From Halopseudomonas xiamenensis (lineage in GTDB: Bacteria > Pseudomonadota > Gammaproteobacteria > Pseudomonadales > Pseudomonadaceae), in contig NZ_JACLGO010000004.1 of NCBI RefSeq assembly GCF_014219065.1, positions 1 through 64,000 on the forward strand: 64,000 bases of DNA, read 5' to 3'. This document shows, piece by piece, positions 1 through 11,729 of the stretch; positions within the stretch are counted from its first letter, which is position 1, and every line of letters starts with the position of its first letter. Under the pieces are notes generated by a model. That model was given only the letters and a program-made list of their open reading frames with translations. It did no database searches and was not told where the DNA came from. The position numbers were made by a program, and so were the translations under genes.

Positions 1-173
1 GTTGGCTCATGCTTCATACCGGTGAGAGGGAAAACAACCTCCAGCCTACCGAACAACTGAGATACTTTCACAGTCTCAGGCGCGCTACACCCCCAGGGTT
101 CCGGCAACTCCACCTTTCCCGGACTCGGCCCGGCGACTAAGATGAGCCTATCTGACCAGCCACGGAGCCAGCC
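1..173. other. Left-edge non-coding stretch upstream of ogt
   Basis: No gene can be supported here. One plus-strand reading frame stays open from the left edge to a TAA at 138-140, but its product is not recognisable and it could be chance. The last bases hold the ogt ribosome-binding site, GGAG about 7 nt before the ATG at 174. Confidence 0.4.
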
Positions 174-701
174 ATGCAAACCCTGCCAGACCACCTGCGC
201 TACACCACCGGCCATTGCCAGTTCGGCGGCTTCCTGCTGGCCGTTTGCGCTGCGGGGACGGCGGCGATATTGCTTGGCGATGACGATGGCGCCATGGTGG
301 CTGACCTGCAGCAACGCTTCCCCAAGGCCACACTGGAAGAAGACCGCACCGGGCTGCAGCAGGACATGCAGACCCTGCTGCACTACGTGGATCACCCGCT
401 GGGCAAGCTGAACCTGCAACATCCGCTGGCCGCCCATGGCAGCGCGTTTCAGAAGAAGGTCTGGGCCGAGTTGGCCAAGGTACCAGCCGGCCAGACGATC
501 ACCTATACCGAACTGGCCAAACGCATAGGCAACCCCGCCGCAGTACGCGCCGTAGCCGGCGCCTGCGCCGCCAACCCGCTGGCGATGGTGGTGCCCTGCC
601 ACCGGGTGCTGCGCAGTGATGGCGGGATTTCCGGGTATCGCTGGGGTGTTGAGCGCAAGAAGAAGTTGATCGAGTTGGAGCGGCGGCTGGCTGGTGGTTG
701 A
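174..701 (+). CDS. ogt: Methylated-DNA--[protein]-cysteine S-methyltransferase (Ogt)
   Basis: Suicide DNA-repair enzyme that moves the methyl group of O6-methylguanine (and O4-methylthymine) in DNA to its own cysteine. The 175-aa length is typical of stand-alone Ogt, without the AdaA regulatory part of Ada. The active-site motif PCHRV is present with Cys142. It is preceded by the DNA-binding helix-turn-helix region around residues 106-135 (ITYTELAKRIGNPAAVRAVA) and followed by GGISGYRWG. The ATG at 174 has GGAG about 7 nt upstream. It is convergent with the Lrp-type gene, from which it is separated by a repeat-rich spacer that probably ends transcription. Confidence 0.95.
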   Translation: MQTLPDHLRYTTGHCQFGGFLLAVCAAGTAAILLGDDDGAMVADLQQRFPKATLEEDRTGLQQDMQTLLHYVDHPLGKLNLQHPLAAHGSAFQKKVWAELAKVPAGQTITYTELAKRIGNPAAVRAVAGACAANPLAMVVPCHRVLRSDGGISGYRWGVERKKKLIELERRLAGG

Positions 702-716
702 GTTTGGCTTTCTTTT

Positions 717-956
717 CCCCCTCTCCCCAGCCCTCTCCCGCAAGGGGAGAGGGAGCCGGTTTGTGCAAACAGAAGCTTCGATATATTCCTGACCATATAG
801 TGCGATCAGAAGTACAAAGTAGGTTCAGCAGCCACAATGCTGCCCCCTCTCCCCTTGCGGGGTGAAGGCGGAAATAGCGAAGCACTGCTTCGCCCGCCTG
901 AACGCCCTGAGCTCTGCGAAGGGCCGGGGCCCGGAGGGGGGGCTGGGGAGAGGGGG
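717..956. repeat. Intergenic C-rich/G-rich inverted repeats between ogt and lrp-like gene
   Basis: The 12-mer CCCCCTCTCCCC occurs at 717-728 and 843-854, and its exact reverse complement at 945-956. A local hairpin sits at 731-753 (CCCTCTCCC / GGGAGAGGG, loop of five bases). The 843/945 pair can form a large palindrome around a second hairpin near 876-892. Such CCCTCTCCC...GGGAGAGGG units are widespread intergenic repeats in gammaproteobacteria. Lying between convergent genes, they could act as a bidirectional terminator or mRNA 3' stabiliser. The rest of 702-1017 holds no gene. Confidence 0.7.
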
Positions 957-1017
957 AGCGAAGCCCACACAAACAAAGAAGCTGGTGCAGCCACATCCAC
1001 CATAGCCCCCCACCAAA

Positions 1018-1470
1018 TCACAACGGCAGCACCCGGTTCTGGATCACATTCTTCATCACCAGCGTGGAGGTCAGCCGTTGTACCCCCGGCATCGCCGAGA
1101 GCTTTTCGTCATACAGTTTCTGGAAGGCCGGCAAATCCTTGGCCACCACATGCAGCATATAGTCCGGATCACCGAACAACCGCTGCGCCTCGATCACCTC
1201 GGGTATCTCGATGACCGCGGCTTCCAGCCCAGCGACACCCGCCTGGCTGCCATCGCGCAGGGTGACGAACACCAGCGCGGAAAAACCCAACCCGAGCGCC
1301 AGCGGGTCGAGCTGCGCCCGGTAGCCGCGGATCGCCCCGGATTCCTCCAATGCCTTGAGACGGCGGTGACAGGGCGACAGGCTCAGGCCGACCCGCTCCG
1401 CCAGCTCGGTCACCGACAACCGCCCATTTTTCTGCAGCTCGGAAAGAATATTCTTATCAACCCTATCCAT
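1018..1470 (-). CDS. Lrp/AsnC family transcriptional regulator
   Basis: Amino-acid-responsive regulator of 150 aa. The N-terminal AsnC-type helix-turn-helix (MDRVDKNILSELQKNGR, then LAERVGLSLSPCHRRLKALEE) covers roughly residues 1-55. The rest is the effector-binding RAM domain (about 65-145), with the DYMLHVVA strand typical of the family. I chose the start at 1470 because MDRVDKNIL is the canonical beginning and an AAGGAAA-like ribosome-binding site lies just upstream; a longer open frame continues to 1521 but has no family support. It is divergent from a LysE-type exporter, the classic arrangement of an exporter and its amino-acid-sensing activator, so it probably regulates that gene. Confidence 0.9.
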   Translation of the reverse strand: MDRVDKNILSELQKNGRLSVTELAERVGLSLSPCHRRLKALEESGAIRGYRAQLDPLALGLGFSALVFVTLRDGSQAGVAGLEAAVIEIPEVIEAQRLFGDPDYMLHVVAKDLPAFQKLYDEKLSAMPGVQRLTSTLVMKNVIQNRVLPL

Positions 1471-1578
1471 TACCACTTTCCTTCCAATTACGCCTGCCAT
1501 AACAACCTTATTTGAAAACAAATTCTAGCAGAACAGGGATATCCTTCCCTCCTGTTCAGAAGCTGCCAGGCAACCCAC

Positions 1579-2202
1579 GTGTCTACCGAAATCATTGCAA
1601 TGTTCTGGGTGGTGTCCTTCCTGCTCATCATCACCCCCGGCATGGACTGGGCCTACGCCATTTCAGCCGGCATTCGCGGCAAAGTGGTGCTCCCTGCGGT
1701 CGGTGGCATGCTGCTGGGCCATATGGCGGCCATCCTGCTGGTCGCCGCCGGGGTCGGCGCGCTGATGATGCAGCTGCCCATACTGCTCAATACCTTGACC
1801 GTGCTCGGCGGTGCCTACCTGCTGTGGCTCGGCGTGGCGCTGATTCGTAGCCCGGCCTCGCCCGCCAGTGCTGCTAGCAATACACCCGACAGCACCCGGC
1901 AGTGGCTGCTCAAGGGCGCCGGTATCAGTGGCCTGAACCCCAAGGTGCTGCTGTTGTTCCTGGCCTTGCTGCCACAGTTCTCCGACCCGCAGAGCAACTG
2001 GCCGCTGCCGGTGCAGATGCTGACCCTGGGCGGCATCCACCTGCTCGGCTGCGCTGTGGTTTATCTGGTGGTGGGCTACGGAGCGCAATGGGTGCTGCAA
2101 ACCAGACCTGCAGCGGCCAGGCTGGTCAGCCGTATTTCCGGTACGGCGATGGCCGGCATTGCCCTGTTGTTACTGGCTGAGCCGGTGATTCAGAGTATCT
2201 GA
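1579..2202 (+). CDS. LysE/RhtB family amino-acid exporter
   Basis: Inner-membrane exporter of about 207 aa with six predicted transmembrane segments, the usual size of the LysE/RhtB family. The N-terminal hallmark PGMDWAYAISAGIRGK (about residues 20-35) resembles the PGP..xxxxxxG.RxG motif of the family, and the mid-protein GLNPKVLLLFLALLPQF is also typical. The substrate (threonine, homoserine, leucine or another amino acid) cannot be told from sequence. The start is a GTG at 1579 giving MSTEIIAMFW; the ribosome-binding site is weak. It is divergent from the Lrp-like regulator, which likely controls it. Confidence 0.88.
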   Translation: MSTEIIAMFWVVSFLLIITPGMDWAYAISAGIRGKVVLPAVGGMLLGHMAAILLVAAGVGALMMQLPILLNTLTVLGGAYLLWLGVALIRSPASPASAASNTPDSTRQWLLKGAGISGLNPKVLLLFLALLPQFSDPQSNWPLPVQMLTLGGIHLLGCAVVYLVVGYGAQWVLQTRPAAARLVSRISGTAMAGIALLLLAEPVIQSI

Positions 2203-2221
2203 TGGGAAGACGAGTGGACCA

Positions 2222-2258
2222 AAGAAACACCGACTGGCCAGCACAGCTGACCAGTCGG
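2222..2258 (-). terminator. Rho-independent terminator of the acyl-CoA dehydrogenase gene
   Basis: A 13-bp stem (2230-2242 with 2246-2258, 12 of 13 paired, 3-nt loop) is followed on the minus strand by TGTTTCTTT. It lies immediately after the stop codon at 2266 and between convergent genes. Confidence 0.7.
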
Positions 2259-2265
2259 CATGAGC

Positions 2266-4065
2266 CTAGAAACAGGCCTCGGGCATATCCAGCGTAGAGC
2301 GATCCGCCTCCCCCAGCACCCTGGCCAGCGCCAGTGGCTTGGGCAACTCGTAACGCAGGAAGTATTCGCAGGTCCTGAGCTTGCCTTCGTAGAAGGCCTT
2401 CGGTCGGTCGCCGCCCTGCTGCAGGCCGCGCAATGCAACCTGGGCCTGGCGCAGCCACATCCAGCCAACCACTACATGGCCAAAACACTCCATATACAGA
2501 TAGGCATTGGCCAGGCCGCGCTCGACATCCTCCCTGCGCACCGACTGCAGCGACTCGGTTACCTGTTGCAGGGTATCCAGCGCATCGGCCAGCAGGCTGC
2601 TGGAAGCCTGCAGTTCACTGGCCTCGGCACATTCGCTGATGGTGGTGCGGATGCGTTGCAGCAGTGCCTTGTAGAAGCGCCCTTCCTGCATGGGTACCTT
2701 GCGGCCCAGCAGGTCCTGGCCCTGGATGCCGTGGGTGCCTTCGTGGATCGGGTTCAGGCGGTTGTCGCGGTAGAACTGTTCCACCGGATACTCACGGGTA
2801 TAGCCGTAGCCACCATGCACCTGGATCGCCAGGCTGTTGGCCTCGACGCAGAACTGCGACGGCCAGGACTTGACGATGGGGATCAACAGCTCCAACAGCC
2901 CGGCCGACTCCTCGCGCAGCAGCGGGTCGTCGGCGTGCTTCTTCTCATCCGACAGGGTCGCGGCATACAGGCACAGCGACAGGCCACCTTCGACGAAGGC
3001 CTTCTGCGACAGCAGCATGCGCCGGATATCGGCATGCTGGATCAGCGGAATCATCGGACTCTGCGGATCGCGCTCCTTCAGCGGACGGCCCTGGCGACGC
3101 TCGCGGGCGTATTCCAGCGCGTGCAGGTAGCCGGTGTAGCCGAGCATCACCGAACCCAGCCCCACACCGATGCGCGCCTCGTTCATCATGTGGAACATCT
3201 GCGCCAGCCCCTGATGCGGCTCGCCGACCAGATAGCCAACCGCCCCGCCCCGTTCGCCGAAGTTGAGCATGGTCGAGGTGGTGCCGCGGTAGCCCATCTT
3301 GTGGATCAGGCCGGCCAGGGTCACGTCGTTGCGCTCGCCCAGGCTGCCATCCTCATTGACCAGGAACTTGGGCACGATGAACAGCGAGATGCCCTTCACC
3401 CCAGCGGGCGCATCCGGCAACTTGGCCAGCACCAGGTGCACTATGTTCTCGCTCAGCTCGTGGTCACCGGCGGAGATGAAGATCTTGTTACCACTGATGC
3501 GGTAACTGCCATCACCGGCGGGTACCGCGCGGGTCTTGATGTCAGCCAGCGACGAGCCGGCCTGCGGCTCGGTCAGGCACATGGTGCCGAAGAAGCGCCC
3601 GGCCATCATCGGCTCGGCAAAACGGCGCTTATACTCCTCGCTGCCATGGGCCATGATCAGGTTGCAGGCGGCGATTGTCAGCCCGGCATAGGCCTGGGTA
3701 CTGACGTTGGCGCCCTTGATCAGGCCGATACAGGTCTGGGCGATGACCGACGGCAACTGCATGCCGCCACGCTCGTAATCCTGGGAGGCGGCCATCAGGC
3801 CGGTATCGCGCAGCACCGCCAGCGCCTCGGACACTTCCGGGCGGATCACCACTTTGCCGTTTTCGAAACGGGGCTCATCGCCGTCGCACAGGTGGTTGTG
3901 CGGTGCGAAGGTCTCGGCACCGACCTTGAGGGCCAGCTCGATCGCCGCATCGAAGGTATCGCGGCTGTGATCGGCATAGCGGGAAAATTCGGTAAAGCGC
4001 TCGACGTCCAGCAGCTCGTACAACAGAAAGGCGAGATCGTCGGTGTTGATGATCTTCTGTGTCAT
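2266..4065 (-). CDS. Acyl-CoA dehydrogenase (long form with extra C-terminal domain)
   Basis: FAD-dependent oxidation of an acyl-CoA to the 2-enoyl-CoA. At 599 aa it belongs to the longer acyl-CoA dehydrogenase subgroup with an added C-terminal domain, which includes FadE-like and DmdC (methylmercaptopropionyl-CoA) enzymes. Visible are the FAD/substrate signature CLTEPQAGSSLADIKTRA, KIFISAGDHE, the central QVHGGYGYTREYPVEQFYRDNR block and the NPIHEGTHGIQ segment carrying the expected catalytic Glu. The start at 4065 (MTQKIINTDD) follows GGAG about 10 nt upstream; an in-frame ATG at 4095 is less likely. Thiolase and an MFS transporter follow upstream on the same strand, which suggests uptake and beta-oxidation-like use of one acyl substrate. 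DmdC versus a general FadE cannot be decided. Confidence 0.88.
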   Translation of the reverse strand: MTQKIINTDDLAFLLYELLDVERFTEFSRYADHSRDTFDAAIELALKVGAETFAPHNHLCDGDEPRFENGKVVIRPEVSEALAVLRDTGLMAASQDYERGGMQLPSVIAQTCIGLIKGANVSTQAYAGLTIAACNLIMAHGSEEYKRRFAEPMMAGRFFGTMCLTEPQAGSSLADIKTRAVPAGDGSYRISGNKIFISAGDHELSENIVHLVLAKLPDAPAGVKGISLFIVPKFLVNEDGSLGERNDVTLAGLIHKMGYRGTTSTMLNFGERGGAVGYLVGEPHQGLAQMFHMMNEARIGVGLGSVMLGYTGYLHALEYARERRQGRPLKERDPQSPMIPLIQHADIRRMLLSQKAFVEGGLSLCLYAATLSDEKKHADDPLLREESAGLLELLIPIVKSWPSQFCVEANSLAIQVHGGYGYTREYPVEQFYRDNRLNPIHEGTHGIQGQDLLGRKVPMQEGRFYKALLQRIRTTISECAEASELQASSSLLADALDTLQQVTESLQSVRREDVERGLANAYLYMECFGHVVVGWMWLRQAQVALRGLQQGGDRPKAFYEGKLRTCEYFLRYELPKPLALARVLGEADRSTLDMPEACF

Positions 4066-4109
4066 GAAAAAATGCTCCGGGTCAGCTTGAAACAAACAGG
4101 TTCAACCAA

Positions 4110-4137
4110 AAAGCAAAACCCGAGCAGAGCTCGGGTT
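4110..4137 (-). terminator. Rho-independent terminator after the thiolase gene
   Basis: A perfect 9-bp stem, AACCCGAGC (4117-4125) with GCTCGGGTT (4129-4137), with a 3-nt loop, is followed on the minus strand by TTTTGCTTTTTGG. It separates the thiolase from the dehydrogenase, so the dehydrogenase probably also has its own promoter or depends on read-through. Confidence 0.75.
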
Positions 4138-4172
4138 CGCTTGCGAGTAGCAACCTACAATCTATCGCAGGA

Positions 4173-5357
4173 TCAAACGATCTCGAACAGACCAGCTGCA
4201 CCCTGGCCGCCGCCGATGCACATGGTCACTACCACGTACTTGACGCCACGGCGCTTGCCTTCGATCAGTGCGTGGCCGGTCAGACGCGAGCCAGTCACAC
4301 CATAGGGGTGGCCGATGGCGATGGAGCCACCGTTGACGTTGAGGTTTTCCATCGGGATGCCCAGACGGTCACGGCAGTAGACAACCTGGGAAGCGAAGGC
4401 TTCGTTCAGTTCCCACAGGCCGATATCGTCCATTTTCAGGCCGTTGCGCTCGAGCAGACGCGGGATGGCGAAGACCGGGCCGATACCCATCTCGTCCGGC
4501 TCACAACCGGCCACGGCGAAGCCACGGAAGATACCCATGGGCTCGATGTTCAGTTGCTCGGCGACCTTGCCGTTCATCACGGTGCACACCGAGGCGCCAT
4601 CGGACAGCTGGCTGGCGTTACCGGCAGTGATGAAGTGCTCAGGACCACGTACCGGGTTCAGCGAGGCCAGACCTTCGAGGGTAGTTTGCGGACGGTTGCA
4701 CTCGTCACGGGTCAGGGTGACCTGCTGATCGGAGATTTCGCCGGTTTCCTTGTTCTGCACCTTCATGCTGGTGGTGAAAGGCACGATCTCGTCGTCGAAC
4801 TTGCCCGACTCCTGGCCAGCGGCCACGCGCTGCTGGCTGATCAGCGAATATTCGTCCTGGGATTCACGGCTGACGTTGTAGCGGGCAGCCACGATGTCAG
4901 CGGTTTCGATCATGGACAGGTACAGCTCCGGCTTGTTCTTCATGATCCACTCGTTGGTGCCGCGGAACATGTTGATCTTGTCGTTCTGACACAGGCTGAT
5001 CGACTCGACGCCGCCGGCGACGATGGCCGGGATCTTCTCGCTGACTACACGTTGTGCAGCGATGGCGATGGATTGCAGACCCGAGCTGCAGAAGCGGTTC
5101 AGCGACATGCCGGCGGTAGTGACCGGCAGGCCGCCGCGGATGGCCGCCAGGCGTGCCATGTTCTTGCCCTGGGCACCTTCATGGAAGGTGGCGCCGAGGA
5201 TCACATCCTCGACCAGTGCCGGGTCGATACCGGCGCGCTTGACCGCTTCCTCGATGACGAAGCCGGCCATGTCGACACTGTGGGTGTCGTTGAGAGCGCC
5301 GCGGTAGGATTTGCCCAGGCCGGTACGGGCCGTGGATACGATTACTGCATCAGTCAT
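4173..5357 (-). CDS. Acetyl-CoA C-acyltransferase (thiolase)
   Basis: Thiolase of 394 aa, catalysing CoA-dependent cleavage of 3-ketoacyl-CoA to acetyl-CoA and a shortened acyl-CoA, or the reverse. The nucleophile Cys90 lies in [10 protein letters not shown]. The NEAFA block, the [16 protein letters not shown] histidine motif and the C-terminal [10 protein letters not shown] with the second catalytic Cys are all present. It starts [16 protein letters not shown], the usual thiolase beginning. It stands between the MFS gene and the acyl-CoA dehydrogenase on the same strand, consistent with a catabolic set. It is not next to fadB, so it is not the canonical fadA of a fadBA operon. Confidence 0.9.
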   Translation of the reverse strand: MTDAVIVSTARTGLGKSYRGALNDTHSVDMAGFVIEEAVKRAGIDPALVEDVILGATFHEGAQGKNMARLAAIRGGLPVTTAGMSLNRFCSSGLQSIAIAAQRVVSEKIPAIVAGGVESISLCQNDKINMFRGTNEWIMKNKPELYLSMIETADIVAARYNVSRESQDEYSLISQQRVAAGQESGKFDDEIVPFTTSMKVQNKETGEISDQQVTLTRDECNRPQTTLEGLASLNPVRGPEHFITAGNASQLSDGASVCTVMNGKVAEQLNIEPMGIFRGFAVAGCEPDEMGIGPVFAIPRLLERNGLKMDDIGLWELNEAFASQVVYCRDRLGIPMENLNVNGGSIAIGHPYGVTGSRLTGHALIEGKRRGVKYVVVTMCIGGGQGAAGLFEIV

Positions 5358-5417
5358 GGTTCAGCTCCTGTTTTCAAGCCGGGCGCCCGGAGGCGCCACA
5401 TATCGAGTGATGACGGT

Positions 5418-6752
5418 TCAGGCCGTCTGTTCCTGCTTCGCCCCCCAGGCGGCGAGCGTTTCTCGCGCCTCGCGGTAGGGCTTGATTCCCATCCACAGCA
5501 GCACCACGGCACCGATGGTGATGATGCTGGCTACCCAGAAAATCGAATAACGTATGGCCATGTCGTCCTGGAACACATAGTCGGTTACCAGGGCCACAGC
5601 GGTCGGGCCGATACCCAGGCCGATCAGGGTGATGACGAACAGATAGATCGCCGAAGCCTGCCCGCGCATGGAGTTGGGCATCACTTCCTGGATCGCTGCC
5701 GGTGCGACACCGAAAGGCATGGCCACGGTGAAGACATTGAAGAACATGATGATCCACAGCACGGTCATGTTGTCGACCAGGTACACCGCGTTGCACATCA
5801 GCGTCAGCACCGCCGACAGCAGGCCGACACGCATGTTCGAGTCCTTGTAGCCACGACGCGACAGATAGTCGGACAGGCGTCCGCCGAACACGATGCCCAG
5901 CGAGCCGGCGAACATCACCAGGGAGCCGTAGTAGATGCCCACCTCGCCGGCGGTCAGGCCGTGATTGCGGATGAAGAAGGTCGGGATCCACGCCGAGGCG
6001 CCATAGGAGGCGAACGACAGGCAGGCGAAACCGAAGTTGTGGCAAATCACCGCCTTGCGGATGCTCAGCAGGTAGGCACCGACATCCTTCAGCGGCACCG
6101 CCACACCGGCACCCACGCCCTTGCGGCTCGGCTCGCGGATGGCCAGCAGCACCAGACTGAACAGAGCACCGGCGGCACCCAGCACCAGGAAAATCACCTG
6201 CCAGGGCCGCACCGTGCCGAGCAGTGGCAGGACCATGTCACCACGGGCATTGGCCCAGGTAATGACGATGCCGCCAAGCAGGAAGGCCATGCCGGCGCCC
6301 AGATAGATACCCATGGAATACACGCTGATGGCGGTGGCGCGCTTCTCCGGCGGGAAGCTGTCGGCCATCAGGGAATAAGCCGCCGGAGACAGCGCCGCCT
6401 CCCCGGCACCGACGCCGATACGGAACAGCACAAAATGCCAGTACTGCTTGGCCAGACCACAGGCCGCGGTCATCAGACTCCAGAACAGGATGCCCCAGGC
6501 GATCAGCCCACGGCGACTGCGAGTGTCGGCCACCCGGCCCAGCGGGATACCGGCAATGGTATAGAAGATGGCGAAAGACAGGCCCATCAGCAGGCTCATC
6601 TGCGTATCGGAAATACCCAGATCGGCACGAATGGGACCCACCAGCAGATTGAGAATCTGCCGGTCAACGAATGACAACACATAGGCCATCAACAGGATGG
6701 CAACGGTGAACCAGGCACGCGGCGTGGATGGGTAGTTATTGTTATTCAGCAC
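5418..6752 (-). CDS. MFS transporter (spinster-like / organic-acid type)
   Basis: Inner-membrane secondary transporter of 444 aa with 12 predicted helices. The first helix and loop read YVLSFVDRQILNLLVGPIR, and the MFS loop 2-3 motif is GIPLGRVADTRSRRGLI, typical of the spinster/aromatic or organic acid symporter branch. MGIYLGAGMAFLLGGIV in the fifth helix is also family-like. It is 60 bp upstream of the thiolase and likely transcribed with it, so it may import the substrate degraded by the thiolase and acyl-CoA dehydrogenase. The substrate is unknown. Confidence 0.85.
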   Translation of the reverse strand: MLNNNNYPSTPRAWFTVAILLMAYVLSFVDRQILNLLVGPIRADLGISDTQMSLLMGLSFAIFYTIAGIPLGRVADTRSRRGLIAWGILFWSLMTAACGLAKQYWHFVLFRIGVGAGEAALSPAAYSLMADSFPPEKRATAISVYSMGIYLGAGMAFLLGGIVITWANARGDMVLPLLGTVRPWQVIFLVLGAAGALFSLVLLAIREPSRKGVGAGVAVPLKDVGAYLLSIRKAVICHNFGFACLSFASYGASAWIPTFFIRNHGLTAGEVGIYYGSLVMFAGSLGIVFGGRLSDYLSRRGYKDSNMRVGLLSAVLTLMCNAVYLVDNMTVLWIIMFFNVFTVAMPFGVAPAAIQEVMPNSMRGQASAIYLFVITLIGLGIGPTAVALVTDYVFQDDMAIRYSIFWVASIITIGAVVLLWMGIKPYREARETLAAWGAKQEQTA

Positions 6753-6887
6753 TAGGCTCTCCGGTACGTCAGTGGACTCTTCGGAAGACTATCAGGTTCG
6801 CACTGCGAAAGTCGATTTCGAAAACATGGCATCAGTGAATAGGATGCGGAATTATCATTTTGAACTATGACGGTTTCCAATCATGAC

Positions 6888-6914
6888 AAAAGCGGCCCCG
6901 TCTTCACGGTCCGC
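6888..6914 (-). terminator. Possible terminator downstream of dusC
   Basis: On the minus strand a GC-rich imperfect stem (GCGGACC ... GGGGCCGC) is followed by TTTTG. It lies about 200 bp past the dusC stop codon. The remaining bases of 6753-6989 show no gene. Confidence 0.4.
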
Positions 6915-6989
6915 TGTCCTGATTAAAGGCGATTTTCGTTGCTTGAGAAAGGTGGGGCTGATCGTTGGCGGGGGGGCAATATACGTTCT

Positions 6990-7092
6990 GTCGTCGAGTC
7001 GACCGTGACCCGGTCAACGTGACCCGGTCGATCGCGACCCGAGGCGCTCGACAACCCGATGGTGTGGGAGTGCCGCCCCGGCACGAAGCGGA
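6990..7092 (-). repeat. Dispersed intergenic element, copy A
   Basis: Read on the minus strand, this segment has a REP-like end (CTTCG..CC..GGCGG.ACTCCCAC), then CATCGGGTTGTCGAGCGCCT, a duplicated CCGGGTCACGTTGACCGGGT core and GTCGACTCGACGACA. The same order recurs at 17052-17254 and 26340-26520. It lies directly past the dusC stop codon. Confidence 0.75.
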
Positions 7093-7107
7093 CTACCAGC
7101 GGGTAGT

Positions 7108-10763
<3,656 letters not shown>

Positions 10764-11615
10764 TCAGCGACGCAGGCCGAAGCGCTTGCGTTCGAACTCG
10801 GCGATGCGCTGGCGATAGTGCTCTATGGTCTGGGCGGTCAGCACGCTGCGGTTCTCGTCCTTCAGGTCGCCGCCCAGTTCCTGGGCCAGCTTGCGCGCCG
10901 AGGCGATCATCAGGTCCAGCGCCTGCTTGGGGTGCCGCGGGCCGGGCAAGCCCATGAAGAAGCTCACTGCACGCACATGGCTGTGCTCCAGCTCGTCCAG
11001 ATCGAAGATGCCCGGTTTCAGCGCATTGGCCATGGAGAACAGCACATCACCGTTGCCGGTCATGCTTTCATGGCGATGGAAGATGTTCATGTCGCCGTAA
11101 CGCAGGCCACTTTCCATCAGGCTCTGCAACATGGCCGCGCCGGGAAAGCCTTCCTCGCTGCGCGCCACCACGTTGATGATCAACACTTCCTCGACCGGCG
11201 GCGGTTCGGCAGCCGGCGCTGCGGCGGTCGGACTGGCGGTCATGACCGGCTCGGCGCTCGCCTCACGTACCTTGCGTGCACTGGCTGCCGGCTCCGCACG
11301 TGGTGTCGGCTGCGGCTCGGGTTGCGGCTCGTCGAGATCCAGGCCGGCCTGCTCGGGCTGCCTGGTGGCGCTGATGGCGATGTCATCAACCAGGTCATCA
11401 CCGAAGGACGGTTCCTCCCGCTCGCCACGCCCGATCACCCGCGCCGGGCCGAGCAGCTCATCATTGTCGGGGGTGTCAGGCAGGTCCTTCAAGTTGCGTT
11501 CGAGCTTGAAGCGGATGCGGGAACGGCCACCCATACGCCGCCAGCCATCAAAAAGAATCCCCACAATGACCAGAAGGCCGATGATGATTAGCCACTCACG
11601 CAAACCAAAATCCAT
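10764..11615 (-). CDS. zipA: Cell division protein ZipA
   Basis: Inner-membrane divisome protein that tethers FtsZ. The 283-aa protein has an N-terminal membrane anchor (MDFGLREWLIIIGLLVIVGIL), a short basic stretch, a long acidic and Pro/Ala-rich linker (about residues 45-140), and the C-terminal FtsZ-binding domain starting VLIINVVARSEEGFPGAAMLQ. The start at 11615 is chosen because the membrane anchor begins at that Met; an in-frame Met 57 nt upstream lacks support. It lies between smc and ligA, its normal Pseudomonas position, and on the same strand. Confidence 0.95.
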   Translation of the reverse strand: MDFGLREWLIIIGLLVIVGILFDGWRRMGGRSRIRFKLERNLKDLPDTPDNDELLGPARVIGRGEREEPSFGDDLVDDIAISATRQPEQAGLDLDEPQPEPQPTPRAEPAASARKVREASAEPVMTASPTAAAPAAEPPPVEEVLIINVVARSEEGFPGAAMLQSLMESGLRYGDMNIFHRHESMTGNGDVLFSMANALKPGIFDLDELEHSHVRAVSFFMGLPGPRHPKQALDLMIASARKLAQELGGDLKDENRSVLTAQTIEHYRQRIAEFERKRFGLRR

Positions 11616-11729
11616 GAATATGCTGTTCCCGTTATGCCGTAGACAATGAGGGGCATGTCGCTTTAATGCCATACCCGGAATTCATGCGAGACAGTAACAC
11701 GCCCGCCCGTGCTTTTGCACCGATCGATT

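Noticed and set aside
1-140. Possible 3' end of a gene or a riboswitch at the left edge
   Set aside because: One open frame to a TAA at 138-140 gives no recognisable protein, and I could not match TPP, cobalamin or other riboswitch cores on either strand.
2260-4305. Very long open frame (681 aa) antisense to the acyl-CoA dehydrogenase
   Set aside because: High GC with strong third-position bias leaves the opposite strand open. The translated antisense product is His/Gln/Gly-rich and resembles nothing; the minus-strand protein has full enzyme motifs.
4272-6674. 800-aa open frame antisense to thiolase and MFS transporter
   Set aside because: Same cause; it spans two well-supported genes and an intergenic gap and has the His/Gln/Asp-rich composition of a shadow frame.
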